Part shown: piece after piece, positions 38,692-48,245 of the stretch
Layout: each line of letters starts with the position of its first letter
How positions within the stretch are numbered: the stretch's first letter is position 1
Source of the DNA: Erwinia mallotivora
Lineage (GTDB): Bacteria > Pseudomonadota > Gammaproteobacteria > Enterobacterales > Enterobacteriaceae
DNA length: 64,000 nt
NCBI RefSeq assembly: GCF_000590885.1
Contig: NZ_JFHN01000075.1
Span: 186,001-250,000, forward strand
Reading direction: 5' to 3'
Notes under the pieces: model-generated
What the model was told of the DNA's origin: nothing
Database searches by the model: none
What the model saw: the letters and a program-made list of their open reading frames with translations, nothing else
Position numbers and translations under genes: made by a program

Positions 38692-39104
38692 AGAAGGCAG
38701 ATAAAAGTAAATCAGCGGAATTTAAGCGGTGCCGTTCATAACGCGTTCAGATGGCAACATAAAATGGCCAGGAAGATTTAATCTGTTGATCAGCAAGGAT
38801 TTAAAAAAACTATTTTTTTGTTTATCTCCATGCGGCTGTCAAATAATGTTACTGCCCTGCAAAACCCGGCTCCGTGGTGCAAAAAGCCGCCCTCACTTTG
38901 GCCTGGCAACGTAACGAAAACCGGTCAAAAAAATGTTTATCACAATGTAAATAAAAACTCACTTTTTAACAGTTACCGAGCAATGGCGTTTCCCACTGAG
39001 CAATAATCGGATTGATCGACAGCGCCCATTGCCCTGTTCAGCCTCGCGACGCCGGCTGCCGGTTTCAGTTACGGCACATTAAATCTGCGCGGTTTTTTTC
39101 CACA

Positions 39105-39137
39105 AAAAAAGGGCAACCGAATCAGGGTTGCCCTTTT
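39105..39137. terminator. Terminator downstream of gcd
   Basis: GGGCAACC (39111-39118) and GGTTGCCC (39126-39133) form an 8-bp stem with a 7-base loop, flanked by AAAAAAA on the left and TTTT on the right. It terminates gcd on the minus strand. Confidence 0.88.
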
Positions 39138-39173
39138 GTCTTTATCGGCACATCTCAGTGCCGTGGGTGTTGA

Positions 39174-41567
39174 TTATTTCCCGGCATTGTCAGGCAGGGC
39201 ATAAGCAATAATGTAATCGCCCAGTTTGGTCCCGAATGAGCCATGACCACCGGCAGCAATCAGCACATACTGTTTGCCGTTCACTTCATAGGTCATTGGC
39301 GTTGACTGACCGCCCGCAGGCAGGCGGGCTTCCCACAGGGCTTTGCCGTCGGTGACGTTGAACGCACGCAGGTAGTTATCTGCCGTGGCTGCGATAAACA
39401 TCACATTGCCTGCGGTAGAGATCGGTCCGCCCAGCATCGGCATCCCCATTTTAAACGGCAGTGGCAGCGGTGAGCTGTCACGTACCGTACCGATACGTTT
39501 TTTCCACACAATATCGTTGGTTTTCAGATCAACCGCGGAAATGTAGCCCCATGATGGCTGCTTACAAGGTAAACCCAGCGGAGAGAGGAACGGGTTGAGC
39601 GTCACGCCGTAAGGCACACCATATTGTGGCTGAACACCCGTTTCCGTGCCGCTGCCGCCTTTATCATTTTTATCCGGCCACATCGGATTGTTCGGGCCGC
39701 GCGGGATCAGACGTGAAACGAACGGCAGCGCCATAGGATTGGTCACCGCGATCTGACGATCGGTATCCACAGAGATGCCGCCCCACTCGAACATGCCCAG
39801 ATTTCCCGGGAACACCAGGGTGCCCTGCTCTGAAGGTGGTGTGAACGGGCCTTCATAGCGCAGACGGTGGAACATCACCCGGCAGACCAGCTGATCGTAA
39901 ACCGTGGCACCCCACATGTCCGCGCCGCTGAGGTTTTTCTTCGGACGGTAGGTCAGTTCCGAGTAAGGCTGGGTTGCAGAGAGACGATCGCCCTTTGCCG
40001 CGCCCTGAGGTACTGGCGTTTCCGGAGCAGGCACGACTGTTTTACCCGTGCGTCTGTCCAGCACAAAAATGTTGCCGGTTTTCGCCGGGACATAGACCAC
40101 CGGTACGGTATTGCCATTCTGGTCCGTGATATCAGCCAGCGTCGGCTGCGCCGGTACATCCATATCCCACAGATCGTGGTGAACCGTCTGGTAGAACCAC
40201 GCCAGTTTACCGGTGGTGGCATTCAGCGCCAGCAGGCCACTGGCAAAACGCTCCATTTCTGGCGTGCGGTTGCCACCCCAGATATCCGGTGTCGCTACCC
40301 CAATCGGCAGGTATACCAGATCCAGCCGGGCATCATAAGCCGCCGGTGCCCATGAATTCGGGGAGTTGGCGGTATACTGCTGCTCACCCTGCGGCAGGAT
40401 GTTTGGATCTTTAGCCCCGGTATCAAATGCCCACAGCAGCTTACCGCTGTTAACATCGAAACCGCGAATCACCCCGGAGGGTTCTTTGGTTGAGTAGTTA
40501 TCGGTGACCGCACCCGCGATAACGATGGTCTTATCGGTGACGATCGGTGGCGAGGTTGGCTCATAAGCACCGGCACGCGCATTCGGCATGTTCTGTTGCA
40601 GGTTCAGTTTGCCGTTGTCACCAAACTCCGGGCAGAGTGCGCCGGTTTCTGCATCCAGCGCGTAGAGGTTGCCGTCGTTAACCGGCAGGAATACGCGGCG
40701 TGAACAGAGTGCGGGCTTGCCACCAGCAGAGGTTGCTACCGCGTCAGGGCTGGCATGATAAGAGACGCCACGACAGGTAACATGCTGGAAGGAAGGATCG
40801 GTTTTCAGCTGAGGATCAAATTTCCACTTCTCTTTGCCGGTAGCAGCATCGAGCGCAAACAGGATCTGGTGTGGCGTACAAAGATAGAGAGAATCACCAA
40901 TTTTAATCGGCGTCACCTCATCCGTCATCTCACCCGGATCGCTGGGGCGCTTCATGTCGCCAGTACGGAAAGTCCAGGCTTCCTGCAACTGACCGACGTT
41001 TTTGTCGTTAATCTGGCTCAGCGGCGAATAGCGCGTCCCTCCCTGAGTACGACCATAGGCAGGCCAGTCCCCGGCCGCCACACCATCAGCAGATTTGCCG
41101 ATTTCAGCTGCCTGCGGCGCGCTGAGTGAACCATTGATTTCCTGCGGATCGTTGAACACCGAGTAAGCCAGCGCAATTACCGTCACCACCAGCACCAGGC
41201 TCAGCGCGCCACGGGCGAAGGCTCCCTGAGACAGGCCACGGTAGATAAACGGCAGCACCAGCCACAGGCCGAGGAAGAATGTCACGTCCAGTCGTGGCGT
41301 CAGCGCCCAGAAATCAGGCCCCACTTCCCACAGTGACCAGACCAGCGTCGCCAGCAGAAACAGCGCATATAGCAGCAGCGCAGAGGAGCGACGACGAAAC
41401 AGCAGCCAGGCAACAATCAGTTCAGCCACACCTGCGATGATGTAATAAAACGAGCCGCCCAGCTTTGCCAGCCAGACACCGCCAGCGAGCAGATATATCC
41501 CACTGAGTGCGGCAAACACAGCCGTCAGGATCACGAGAATTCGTGATACCGGTGCTTTACTTTGCAT
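39174..41567 (-). CDS. gcd: Membrane-bound PQQ-dependent glucose dehydrogenase
   Basis: A 797-residue quinoprotein (E. coli 796) that oxidises glucose to gluconolactone in the periplasm and passes electrons to ubiquinone. Five membrane helices occupy about residues 8-140; the rest is an eight-bladed PQQ beta-propeller with repeated W-motifs (GKEKWKFD, GKLLWAFD, GKLAWFYQ, KALWEARL). The ATG at 41567 has GGGGAAGG 8 bases upstream; an in-frame TTG six codons earlier overlaps that site. It needs external or self-made PQQ. Immediately upstream on the same strand is the PQQ receptor gene pqqU, 143 bases away. In plant-associated bacteria gcd causes gluconate-based phosphate solubilisation. Confidence 0.97.
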   Translation of the reverse strand: MQSKAPVSRILVILTAVFAALSGIYLLAGGVWLAKLGGSFYYIIAGVAELIVAWLLFRRRSSALLLYALFLLATLVWSLWEVGPDFWALTPRLDVTFFLGLWLVLPFIYRGLSQGAFARGALSLVLVVTVIALAYSVFNDPQEINGSLSAPQAAEIGKSADGVAAGDWPAYGRTQGGTRYSPLSQINDKNVGQLQEAWTFRTGDMKRPSDPGEMTDEVTPIKIGDSLYLCTPHQILFALDAATGKEKWKFDPQLKTDPSFQHVTCRGVSYHASPDAVATSAGGKPALCSRRVFLPVNDGNLYALDAETGALCPEFGDNGKLNLQQNMPNARAGAYEPTSPPIVTDKTIVIAGAVTDNYSTKEPSGVIRGFDVNSGKLLWAFDTGAKDPNILPQGEQQYTANSPNSWAPAAYDARLDLVYLPIGVATPDIWGGNRTPEMERFASGLLALNATTGKLAWFYQTVHHDLWDMDVPAQPTLADITDQNGNTVPVVYVPAKTGNIFVLDRRTGKTVVPAPETPVPQGAAKGDRLSATQPYSELTYRPKKNLSGADMWGATVYDQLVCRVMFHRLRYEGPFTPPSEQGTLVFPGNLGMFEWGGISVDTDRQIAVTNPMALPFVSRLIPRGPNNPMWPDKNDKGGSGTETGVQPQYGVPYGVTLNPFLSPLGLPCKQPSWGYISAVDLKTNDIVWKKRIGTVRDSSPLPLPFKMGMPMLGGPISTAGNVMFIAATADNYLRAFNVTDGKALWEARLPAGGQSTPMTYEVNGKQYVLIAAGGHGSFGTKLGDYIIAYALPDNAGK

Positions 41568-41710
41568 AGTTTGAACCTTCCCCAAAATTAACGTCTGCGA
41601 TTCAGCGCTGAGGTTGAATCGTATTAAAAACCGGTTTCATACTGATTATCCATCCCGGTATTTTGTGCCTGACCGACTCCGCCGATCAGGGCGTTCTTCG
41701 CTCAGCTGAC

Positions 41711-43855
41711 TCAGAAAGTGTAAGTCAGCGTCGCCCCGACACCGTAATTGCGTCCCGGCGCCGGCTCGTAATAACGACCATTCCCTTCGTTGACGATCAC
41801 TGAACCGACGTATTCTTTATCGAACAGATTGTCCACGCGTGCGAAGGTATCGAGCGACCATTTGTTCCAGTTAAAAAGATAGCCGCCATTCAGACTGGTG
41901 ACGGTATAAGACGGTGCTTTCGCGTCGTTGGCGTCATCAGCGGCAATGCTGCTCATGTAACGCATTTCTGCCCCGGCATGCCAGCCAACGGGCAAAGCCC
42001 AGCCCAACGAGGCATAGCCCATATTGCGCGCCACGCCGGGCAGCCGGTTTCCCGCTGGCGTACAGCTGCCATCATCGTTACAGGTTTGATTGCGGTAGGT
42101 TGCATCCAGCAGCGTCCAGGCCATTTTCATCTGCCAGTTTTCAGCAAACTGTTGATCTAGCGACAGTTCCAGCCCACGACGGCGGGTTTTTCCGGCATTT
42201 TTGTACACTGAACGGCCATTACTGCTCTCCGCCACCACCAGCTCGTTATCGGTACTGGTCTGGAACAGCGCCGCAGTAAACAGCCCGTAGCCGACACGGG
42301 TCTTGCTGCCCAGTTCAACAGTGTCGCTGGTCGCCGGTTTCAGCCCCAGATTGAGGCCGGTTGCGGTGCCGCTGATGGAGCGGTATGAGAGTTCATTAAT
42401 GGTGGGGGTTTCAAAACCGCGTCCGGCGGAAAAATAGAGGTTCGACGCATCGGTCAGCGCGTAGTTCAGCGATCCCATCGGCAGCAACTGATGGTAGCGG
42501 CGGCTACCGCTGTCATCGCCGTTGCCCGCATTGACATAGTAATCTGTCGAATTAAAACTGACGGTGCTGTAGCGCATCCCGGCGTCAAGCGTCCATTTTG
42601 GCGTCAGTTTCCAGCTGGTTTGCAGATAAGGGTCGAGGTTCCACATCAGATTCTTTTCGTTGCGCCGTAAATCGCCCTTCTCACCCAACACGGTACTGCC
42701 GTTGACCGTCACAAAGTTCTGAAAACCCTGGCGGCGTTCGGTCATGGTTTCATAATCCACGCCAGCGGTCAGGCTGAATGGCACGGAGCCAAGCTGGTCA
42801 TCATGTTTCCAGCGCGTATCCACGCCGGAATATTTACGCTCCAGCACAATCACCCCACCCGGATAAGCCGGATTGCGCTGGGTGCTGAGCGGGATGGACT
42901 GGTACTGCGTGGTGTGGCGCTCGCCATGCCAGCTGGTCAGGGTCAGCTGATCCTGCTCACTCAGGTCACGCTGATAGCGCAGACCAACCTGCGTCTGATC
43001 GAGACTTTTGCGGGTGTTATACAACGAACCACGCGGCGACTGACGTGGATTTGCCTGCCATTCGGCGCGGGTCAGTCCACCCGGATCGTTAGCATCGACG
43101 GAAACAGAGTTAAACATCAGCGTCAGGGTGCTGACGTCATCAATACGCACCCTGAAATTACCGTTGCCCAGGTTTTTCTGCGTACCGCTCTGGTCACGAA
43201 AGCCACGGGTGGTGAAGCGCGAAGCGGAAATGTTGTAACTGACATCACCCGCATGGCTGCCGTCACCGGTCGCACCGCTGGCTTTTACACTGTTACGCCA
43301 GCTGCCATAGCTGCCGTAGTAGGTGCCAGCGGTCAGGGTGGCAGGCTGGCTGCCGGTTTCGCTTTCAACGTTCACCACGCCACCGGAAGCGTTGCCGTAC
43401 AGCGCCGAATAAGGTCCGCGCAGCACTTCAACCCGGTCAATGGAGTTGATATCGATGTTTGAGGTTTGTCCCTGACCATCTGGCATGGTGGCCGGAATAC
43501 CATCAACATAAACACGAACGCCGCGAACACCATACATGGCGCGACTGCCAAAACCTCGCACCGACAGTTGCAGATCCTGGGCATAATTCTGGCGATTCTG
43601 AATCTGCAAACCCGGCACACTGGCCAGTGACTCAGACAAATTAATCTGTGGCGTGCTGCTGCGCAGAGCCTGTCCATTGACCACGCTGACAGCGGCAGGT
43701 GTGTCCAGCTCCGACAAGCCGTTACGCTCTCTGATGACCATCAGCGAGCCCTCCTGCGGCGAAGAAGTATCTACAGTGGCTGAACGGGCAAAGGCCGTTG
43801 AGGGCTGCAAGAGAAACAGCGGTGTTAACAGTAAGAAAGAGGTTTTGTTGTCCAC
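41711..43855 (-). CDS. pqqU: TonB-dependent PQQ receptor PqqU (YncD)
   Basis: A 714-residue TonB-dependent outer-membrane receptor with signal peptide (about 1-24), plug (about 50-165; SELDTPAAVSVVNG, VRGFGSRAMYG, VYVDGIPATMPDGQGQTSNID) and 22-strand barrel ending in Phe (GVGATLTYTF). It aligns along its whole length to E. coli YncD, renamed PqqU after it was shown to take up the redox cofactor PQQ. The start is a GTG with a weak ribosome site. Position directly upstream of gcd, whose apoenzyme needs PQQ, strongly supports the function. Confidence 0.92.
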   Translation of the reverse strand: MDNKTSFLLLTPLFLLQPSTAFARSATVDTSSPQEGSLMVIRERNGLSELDTPAAVSVVNGQALRSSTPQINLSESLASVPGLQIQNRQNYAQDLQLSVRGFGSRAMYGVRGVRVYVDGIPATMPDGQGQTSNIDINSIDRVEVLRGPYSALYGNASGGVVNVESETGSQPATLTAGTYYGSYGSWRNSVKASGATGDGSHAGDVSYNISASRFTTRGFRDQSGTQKNLGNGNFRVRIDDVSTLTLMFNSVSVDANDPGGLTRAEWQANPRQSPRGSLYNTRKSLDQTQVGLRYQRDLSEQDQLTLTSWHGERHTTQYQSIPLSTQRNPAYPGGVIVLERKYSGVDTRWKHDDQLGSVPFSLTAGVDYETMTERRQGFQNFVTVNGSTVLGEKGDLRRNEKNLMWNLDPYLQTSWKLTPKWTLDAGMRYSTVSFNSTDYYVNAGNGDDSGSRRYHQLLPMGSLNYALTDASNLYFSAGRGFETPTINELSYRSISGTATGLNLGLKPATSDTVELGSKTRVGYGLFTAALFQTSTDNELVVAESSNGRSVYKNAGKTRRRGLELSLDQQFAENWQMKMAWTLLDATYRNQTCNDDGSCTPAGNRLPGVARNMGYASLGWALPVGWHAGAEMRYMSSIAADDANDAKAPSYTVTSLNGGYLFNWNKWSLDTFARVDNLFDKEYVGSVIVNEGNGRYYEPAPGRNYGVGATLTYTF

Positions 43856-44501
43856 GGGATCGGTTCGATTGATAAAGTTTAACCGCCAGAAAGCTTCTCA
43901 ACCTGACGTCCGGAAGAACACCTGCCCAGCCTGGACGCCGCGCCGGGAAGCGCGAATGCATCAATGCAGAACAAAGTATATAAACAGTTGCCAGATTTGC
44001 CGCTTAACCATAATAAAAATGTGCATAAGGTGATTTTCAGCGAAAAATCGACTGCATTTGATAAATCGAACAGCGGAAAGTAGCAAAAACGGCGGCGATT
44101 GTAGCACCCAATTATTCCTGTGCGAACTGTTGTTACGGAATTTGCTGAATTGATTCACCAGAAAGACACGAATTGATCATACTCTCACTACATTACCCCT
44201 ATCGCCCTGATTTATGTGCGGATAACAGCCGTTTCCCAGGTTGCACGGCGGTAAAACAGTGAGTTTACATCCCCAGTCGCAAAGAGAACCGGTCATCTTG
44301 CCCGACATCTGATGACCCGGGCAGACCAGGCGGGTGAGCTAAGAGAGGAACCGGCACTTGTTAAGATCCGGCTATACTTAGACCCTGTTCCATCGGTCAT
44401 TGTTAACATCAGCAGATTTCGGGGGCCGCCCTGTTTGCTGCTGATAAGCCGGGGTCGGACGGAACAGCTCCCCTGAACTTCCATCATGATAAGGACGTTA
44501 T
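43856..44501. other. Divergent intergenic region pqqU / lipoprotein
   Basis: A 646-base gap without an accepted gene. The left part must hold the pqqU promoter; no Fur box was recognised. The right part contains a sigma-S-like -10 element and a leader of about 120 bases for the lipoprotein gene. Confidence 0.5.
44371..44380 (+). promoter_or_regulatory. Sigma-S-like -10 element before the lipoprotein gene
   Basis: GCTATACTTA matches the RpoS-preferred extended -10 pattern (KCTATACTTA), with no -35 visible at the usual distance. It would give a leader of about 115 bases. Confidence 0.5.
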
Positions 44502-44873
44502 ATGCGCTGGCAGCATGGCAAAAAATCCGTACTCTCTGTGGTGCTCTCTCTTGTCACCCTGTTGATCCTGGCAGGCTGTTCGTCCGGGAAAAAGAGTATG
44601 GTCTGCGAGGGCAAGGTTCAGACGCTCTCCGGCCAGAACAGAGGAACCGTAAGCGGAAAAATCGTCGACCTGTTCAGCTCTTTCAGTGTGGAAACCGACG
44701 ATTTACGTCTGGAAAGCGGTCCACTGCAATCCTCTGACCGACAGAAATATATTCCTTCCGCAGTGACCAGAGAGGGTTGGCTGGTGCAGCGCCTTTCTGA
44801 TACCCGCTTCAGCATAATCAATGCTCCCCAGGATATGATGATCACTTTCAGTTGTCCGTCGCGCACGTTGTAA
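44502..44873 (+). CDS. Small lipoprotein, unknown
   Basis: A 123-residue protein with a lipoprotein signal: basic start, hydrophobic core and lipobox LAGC with Cys at about residue 26. Ser at +2 favours the outer membrane. The mature part has no recognised domain. It is followed after 12 bases by the alcohol dehydrogenase gene. A sigma-S-like -10 upstream suggests stationary-phase expression. Confidence 0.75.
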   Translation: MRWQHGKKSVLSVVLSLVTLLILAGCSSGKKSMVCEGKVQTLSGQNRGTVSGKIVDLFSSFSVETDDLRLESGPLQSSDRQKYIPSAVTREGWLVQRLSDTRFSIINAPQDMMITFSCPSRTL

Positions 44874-44885
44874 TAAGGATTAAAT

Positions 44886-46025
44886 ATGATTGCCAGCCAG
44901 ATGATTGCTAACCGACAAACCTTTTTTGGCCAGGGAAGCCTGAAGCAGTTGCAGCCGCTGCTGGCTGATACCCCCATGCCCACGCTGCTGTTCTGCGGTC
45001 GTTCCTTCCTGCAAGGCCCGGCATGGCAGGCGGAAAAGTCCGGGCTGGAAGCGCAATTCGTTGGTCATGAAATCGTCAGCCACGAAGCCTCACCCGCAGA
45101 AATTGATGCCTGGGTGACACGCTGGCGAGGCAGGGTCAGTCGGGTGGTCGCTGTTGGCGGTGGCAGCGTGCTCGATGCGGCCAAAGCCTTTGCCGCTATG
45201 AGTCAGCATCCGCTTGACACCCTGCGCTATCTGGAAAAAGTAGGGGATACGCCGGTGAGCGGTGAAACACTGCCACTGATTGCCATCCCTACCACTGCCG
45301 GGACCGGCAGTGAAGTGACGCAAAACGCCGTGGTGACTGACAAAACCGGGCATAAAGTCAAAGCCTCGCTGCGCCACCCCAATTTTGTGCCACAGATTGC
45401 CATTCTTGATGCTGATTTGCTTCGCGGAGCGCCTTTGCAGGTGCTGGTCTGTTGTGCTGTTGACGCCTTTACCCATCTTTTTGAAGCCTGGCTATCCTGC
45501 AAAGGCAATTTGCTGAGCCGCCAGACGGCATTAAACGGCATGCGCGCCTTTTTTCGTGGCTGGCCGTATCTGGACAGGCAGGATGCGCAGGGTGATGAAG
45601 CCCGGGAACAGATGCTGCTGGCATCCTGGCTGGGAGGGCAAAGCCTGAGTATGGCAGGGCTGGGCGTTATTCATGGTATCGCGGGCGAGCTGGGTGCCAT
45701 TAAAGATTATCATCACGGTGAGGTCTGTGGCCGCCTGCTGCTACCGTTTCTGCAATTGCTCAATCAAACAGAGAATCAGCAGCAACAGGCGCTGATGGCC
45801 GATCTGGCTGCGGCACTGTTTCCCGGCTTTACCCTTCCCCCGGCCAGAATGCTGGCAGAATGGCTGAAGGATACGGCGGTCACACCGTTCTGGCTGGATG
45901 CACCGGCACTTGATGCAGCGGAAGTTGACTGGATTCTGGCGCGCTCAAACAGTAAAAACTCGCTGGTCACTTACAGCAGGGAGCAGCAACGCATCATGCT
46001 GGAGCAGGCTTTTTCCGTGCGCTGA
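44886..46025 (+). CDS. Iron-dependent (group III) alcohol dehydrogenase
   Basis: A 379-residue Fe-ADH-superfamily oxidoreductase. The NAD(P)-binding GGGSVLD (near 92) and PTTAGTGSEVT (near 138) motifs are present, and the four metal ligands are Asp193 and His197 (VDAFTHLFEA), His263 (GVIHGIAG) and one of His276/His277 (YHHGE). Substrate cannot be told; relatives act on ethanol, lactaldehyde, maleylacetate or phosphonates. AAGGATTAAAT precedes the ATG. It may be co-transcribed with the lipoprotein gene. Confidence 0.88.
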   Translation: MIASQMIANRQTFFGQGSLKQLQPLLADTPMPTLLFCGRSFLQGPAWQAEKSGLEAQFVGHEIVSHEASPAEIDAWVTRWRGRVSRVVAVGGGSVLDAAKAFAAMSQHPLDTLRYLEKVGDTPVSGETLPLIAIPTTAGTGSEVTQNAVVTDKTGHKVKASLRHPNFVPQIAILDADLLRGAPLQVLVCCAVDAFTHLFEAWLSCKGNLLSRQTALNGMRAFFRGWPYLDRQDAQGDEAREQMLLASWLGGQSLSMAGLGVIHGIAGELGAIKDYHHGEVCGRLLLPFLQLLNQTENQQQQALMADLAAALFPGFTLPPARMLAEWLKDTAVTPFWLDAPALDAAEVDWILARSNSKNSLVTYSREQQRIMLEQAFSVR

Positions 46026-46214
46026 TGGCAGCCCCTCTGTCGCCGCACTCACATCTGGCAGTAACCATGGAGGCGGCGGTCTGCTTTTGCAATGAAAGTG
46101 TAAATTTTTCGTTAAAAACAGCATTATCAGCCTTAGCCGACTTGTCCTTCTGTTTACAGCCTCCAGAATTGACAACGTCAATCAATACAATGAGTTCATT
46201 TCAGGAAAAATCAG

Positions 46215-46622
46215 ATGAAAAAATCTGGCATTATTGCGCTCAGTGCGCTGCTGTTAGCATCAACCAGCTTCAGCTCTTTTGCTGAAGGCCCACAGCCCGG
46301 TCAGGACCAGCAGCAACAGATTAAACGCCCACCACAGGGGCAACAGCAAAACGATCGGCACAATGACCAGCCGCAACACAACGCTCAACCGCAACATGAA
46401 GGCGATCGCCGTCAGGCCCAGCATCGTAAACCCCAGCCACAATTCCGCAAAGGCCATGCTCTGGAAGCCAGATATCGCGGCGACGGTTACCGGGTAAACG
46501 ACTGGCAAAAACACGGGCTGAAAGCGCCGCCTCCGGGGCATCGCTGGCAGAACGTTGACGGTAACTATGTGCTGATTGCTGTCGCAACCGGCGTCATCAC
46601 CTCAGTTATTGCCCACCAGTAA
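46215..46622 (+). CDS. RcnB-family periplasmic protein (first copy)
   Basis: A 135-residue protein: signal peptide (cleavage near SFA-E, residue 23), a Gln/His/Pro-rich low-complexity stretch (about 25-80), then the RcnB signature (YRGDGYRVNDWQKHGLKAPPPGHRWQNVDGNYVLIAVATGVI). RcnB of E. coli modulates nickel/cobalt in the periplasm, but this family is widespread without rcnA; no rcnA is nearby. A second copy lies 300 bases away on the other strand. The His-rich region could bind metal; that is inference. Confidence 0.88.
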   Translation: MKKSGIIALSALLLASTSFSSFAEGPQPGQDQQQQIKRPPQGQQQNDRHNDQPQHNAQPQHEGDRRQAQHRKPQPQFRKGHALEARYRGDGYRVNDWQKHGLKAPPPGHRWQNVDGNYVLIAVATGVITSVIAHQ

Positions 46623-46631
46623 TCCCGCATT

Positions 46632-46663
46632 AAACGCTGGCTCATTGCGGGCCAGCGTTTTAC
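46632..46663 (+). terminator. Terminator after the first RcnB-family gene
   Basis: AAACGCTGGC (46632-46641) and GCCAGCGTTT (46651-46660) form a perfect 10-bp stem with a 9-base loop that ends in TTTT. Confidence 0.85.
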
Positions 46664-46886
46664 CGCCTGTATCATTTCCCGGTAACCGACAGCGCTTATC
46701 CACCACAGAATTGGCTATCTGTTCGCAAACGCACGCCGGAACCTGTACCTGCACAAATATTCAACAGTATGGTTCTGTCGGGCATTCAGGCAGCAAAGCG
46801 GGTTCGAAACGGGTGGTTCAACGGGATAAATAACAAGAACGGCGGAAAAGGTAAGGAAAGATGAGGTCTGACGGGGATGATAAAGA

Positions 46887-46908
46887 GCCGGCCCCCGCAG
46901 AGGCCGGC
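46887..46908 (-). terminator. GC hairpin after the second RcnB-family gene
   Basis: GCCGGCC (46887-46893) and GGCCGGC (46902-46908) form a 7-bp stem with an 8-base loop, followed on the minus strand by TCTTTAT. A weak terminator for the minus-strand gene. Confidence 0.6.
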
Positions 46909-46916
46909 AGTGAGAA

Positions 46917-47363
46917 TTAGTTGTAGACGCTGTTTAACAGGATGGCAGTTATCACGCCGGTCGCTGCCGCGATAAGTACATAGTTGCCATCAATGTAGGC
47001 CCAGTGCTCACCGCGAGGCGGTTGACGCAGACCACGTTCGCGCCAGTCATTGATGCGGTAGCCATCCCCTCTGAATTCCGGTGGCAGAGGACGACCACGA
47101 CGGAAATCATGGCCCTGCCAGGCAAAACGATCGCGTTCTTCAAAGTGACGACGATCCGGGCCACGGCTGTCATGGCGGTGATAATCACCCCTGTCGTCAT
47201 GTCCCCGATCCGGGCCACGGCCAGGACCGTTATCACCCTGTCTGTCGTGACCCCCCTGTTGCTGCCACGGCTGTCCCGGAGGGCCATCAGCCTGAGTAAC
47301 ACCAGAGAACAACGTGCTTGCTGTAAAGACAGTCATCAAAAGTGCCAGGGTCGTTTTTTTCAT
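46917..47363 (-). CDS. RcnB-family periplasmic protein (second copy)
   Basis: A 148-residue protein with signal peptide (cleavage near TQA, residue 25), a long Asp/Arg/His/Gly-rich stretch (about 30-95) and the same RcnB C terminus (FRGDGYRINDWRERGLRQPPRGEHWAYIDGNYVLIAAATGVI). It converges on its paralog at 46215. The two differ in their repeats (Gln/His-rich against Asp/Arg/His-rich) but share the last 50 residues, so they are likely an old local duplication with inversion. Confidence 0.87.
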   Translation of the reverse strand: MKKTTLALLMTVFTASTLFSGVTQADGPPGQPWQQQGGHDRQGDNGPGRGPDRGHDDRGDYHRHDSRGPDRRHFEERDRFAWQGHDFRRGRPLPPEFRGDGYRINDWRERGLRQPPRGEHWAYIDGNYVLIAAATGVITAILLNSVYN

Positions 47364-47553
47364 GGTTATATCCTCGTTTTGCTAACGGCTTCTGTTACGC
47401 CGTTGAGAGACACTATCGACTACCCGGCGAGATTAAAATATCTCTAAATATCCTAAAACTTCCGGTATTACCGTACTTTACCAGAGTTTATCGAAATCAT
47501 TACATTGTGTGCAAATTAAGGATTTCAGGCCAGCTAACAGAGTAGCCGGCGGG

Positions 47554-48048
47554 TCAGTGGAGACGGGTGTGGGAATGAATGGAATAAACGTTGCTGGCTT
47601 CACCCGCCCCTGTATCCGCAACGTTGGCAAAACGGCTGTTGTAGCGCAGACGAAAAGCGTGCATCTCCTGAGCATCCGGCTCCAGTTCCCGTAAAAAGAC
47701 CAGCGCCAGCCGCAGATGTTCACTGGATATTTCGGTCGGCAAACGGGCTTTGCGTAATATCCCGCGCCAGAACATCAGGCTCTCTTCGGACTCATCAACC
47801 AGAAACAGCTGATAAATCATTAATACTGTTGCCGCGTTACTTAAATGGGCCTCGTTATCTCGGGCAAGGTAAGCAACAAACTCATCGCCAGCCGGATGCC
47901 CCATCAACGCTATCAGCGATTCGACCCAGACCGGATCAATATTCAGACGTCTGGTTAATGCTCTGGAAGCGCGACGCACCTGCGAGTTGAGGACACGAAA
48001 ACCCACAATGAACACCACAACCAGGGTCAGCAACATCAGCCAGATCAT
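47554..48048 (-). CDS. yicN: DUF1198 protein YicN
   Basis: A 164-residue protein with one N-terminal membrane helix (MIWLMLLTLVVVFIVGFRVL) and a helical cytoplasmic domain. It matches E. coli YicN (150 residues) over the N-terminal 130 or so, including GDEFVAYLARDNEAHLSNAA. Function unknown. The C-terminal 30 residues differ. It is not in the E. coli location (next to uhpT/nlpA). Confidence 0.85.
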   Translation of the reverse strand: MIWLMLLTLVVVFIVGFRVLNSQVRRASRALTRRLNIDPVWVESLIALMGHPAGDEFVAYLARDNEAHLSNAATVLMIYQLFLVDESEESLMFWRGILRKARLPTEISSEHLRLALVFLRELEPDAQEMHAFRLRYNSRFANVADTGAGEASNVYSIHSHTRLH

Positions 48049-48245
48049 TCAACATCCATTAAAAAATACCGTCCGGCGGTATTAAGATAATCACAAAGGT
48101 TGACAGAGTAGCAGCCGTTATCTGTGCAGACAACCTGATACGCCCGGTAGCACCATGCAGCGAACGCTGATGACAGGATAAGATCGGCTCAACTCCCGGT
48201 TTAGCCGATATACTGCCGCGCACATGAGCAAAACAAGGAGTGTAC

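Larger units (their letters stand above)
38441..39173. other. arn operon control region and gcd 3' flank
   Basis: A 733-base gap with no accepted gene. It contains the PmrA-like box (38675-38691), a probable long arnB leader with a small hairpin (ATGTGC/GCACAT at 38483-38499), an AGCGG/CCGCT hairpin with TTTTT near 38571-38587, and the gcd terminator. A 61-codon plus-strand frame at 38729 has no support. Confidence 0.5.

Noticed and set aside
38729-38914. 61-codon frame between arnB and gcd
   Set aside because: No ribosome site, basic/Cys-rich random-looking composition, lies upstream of the PmrA-like box region.
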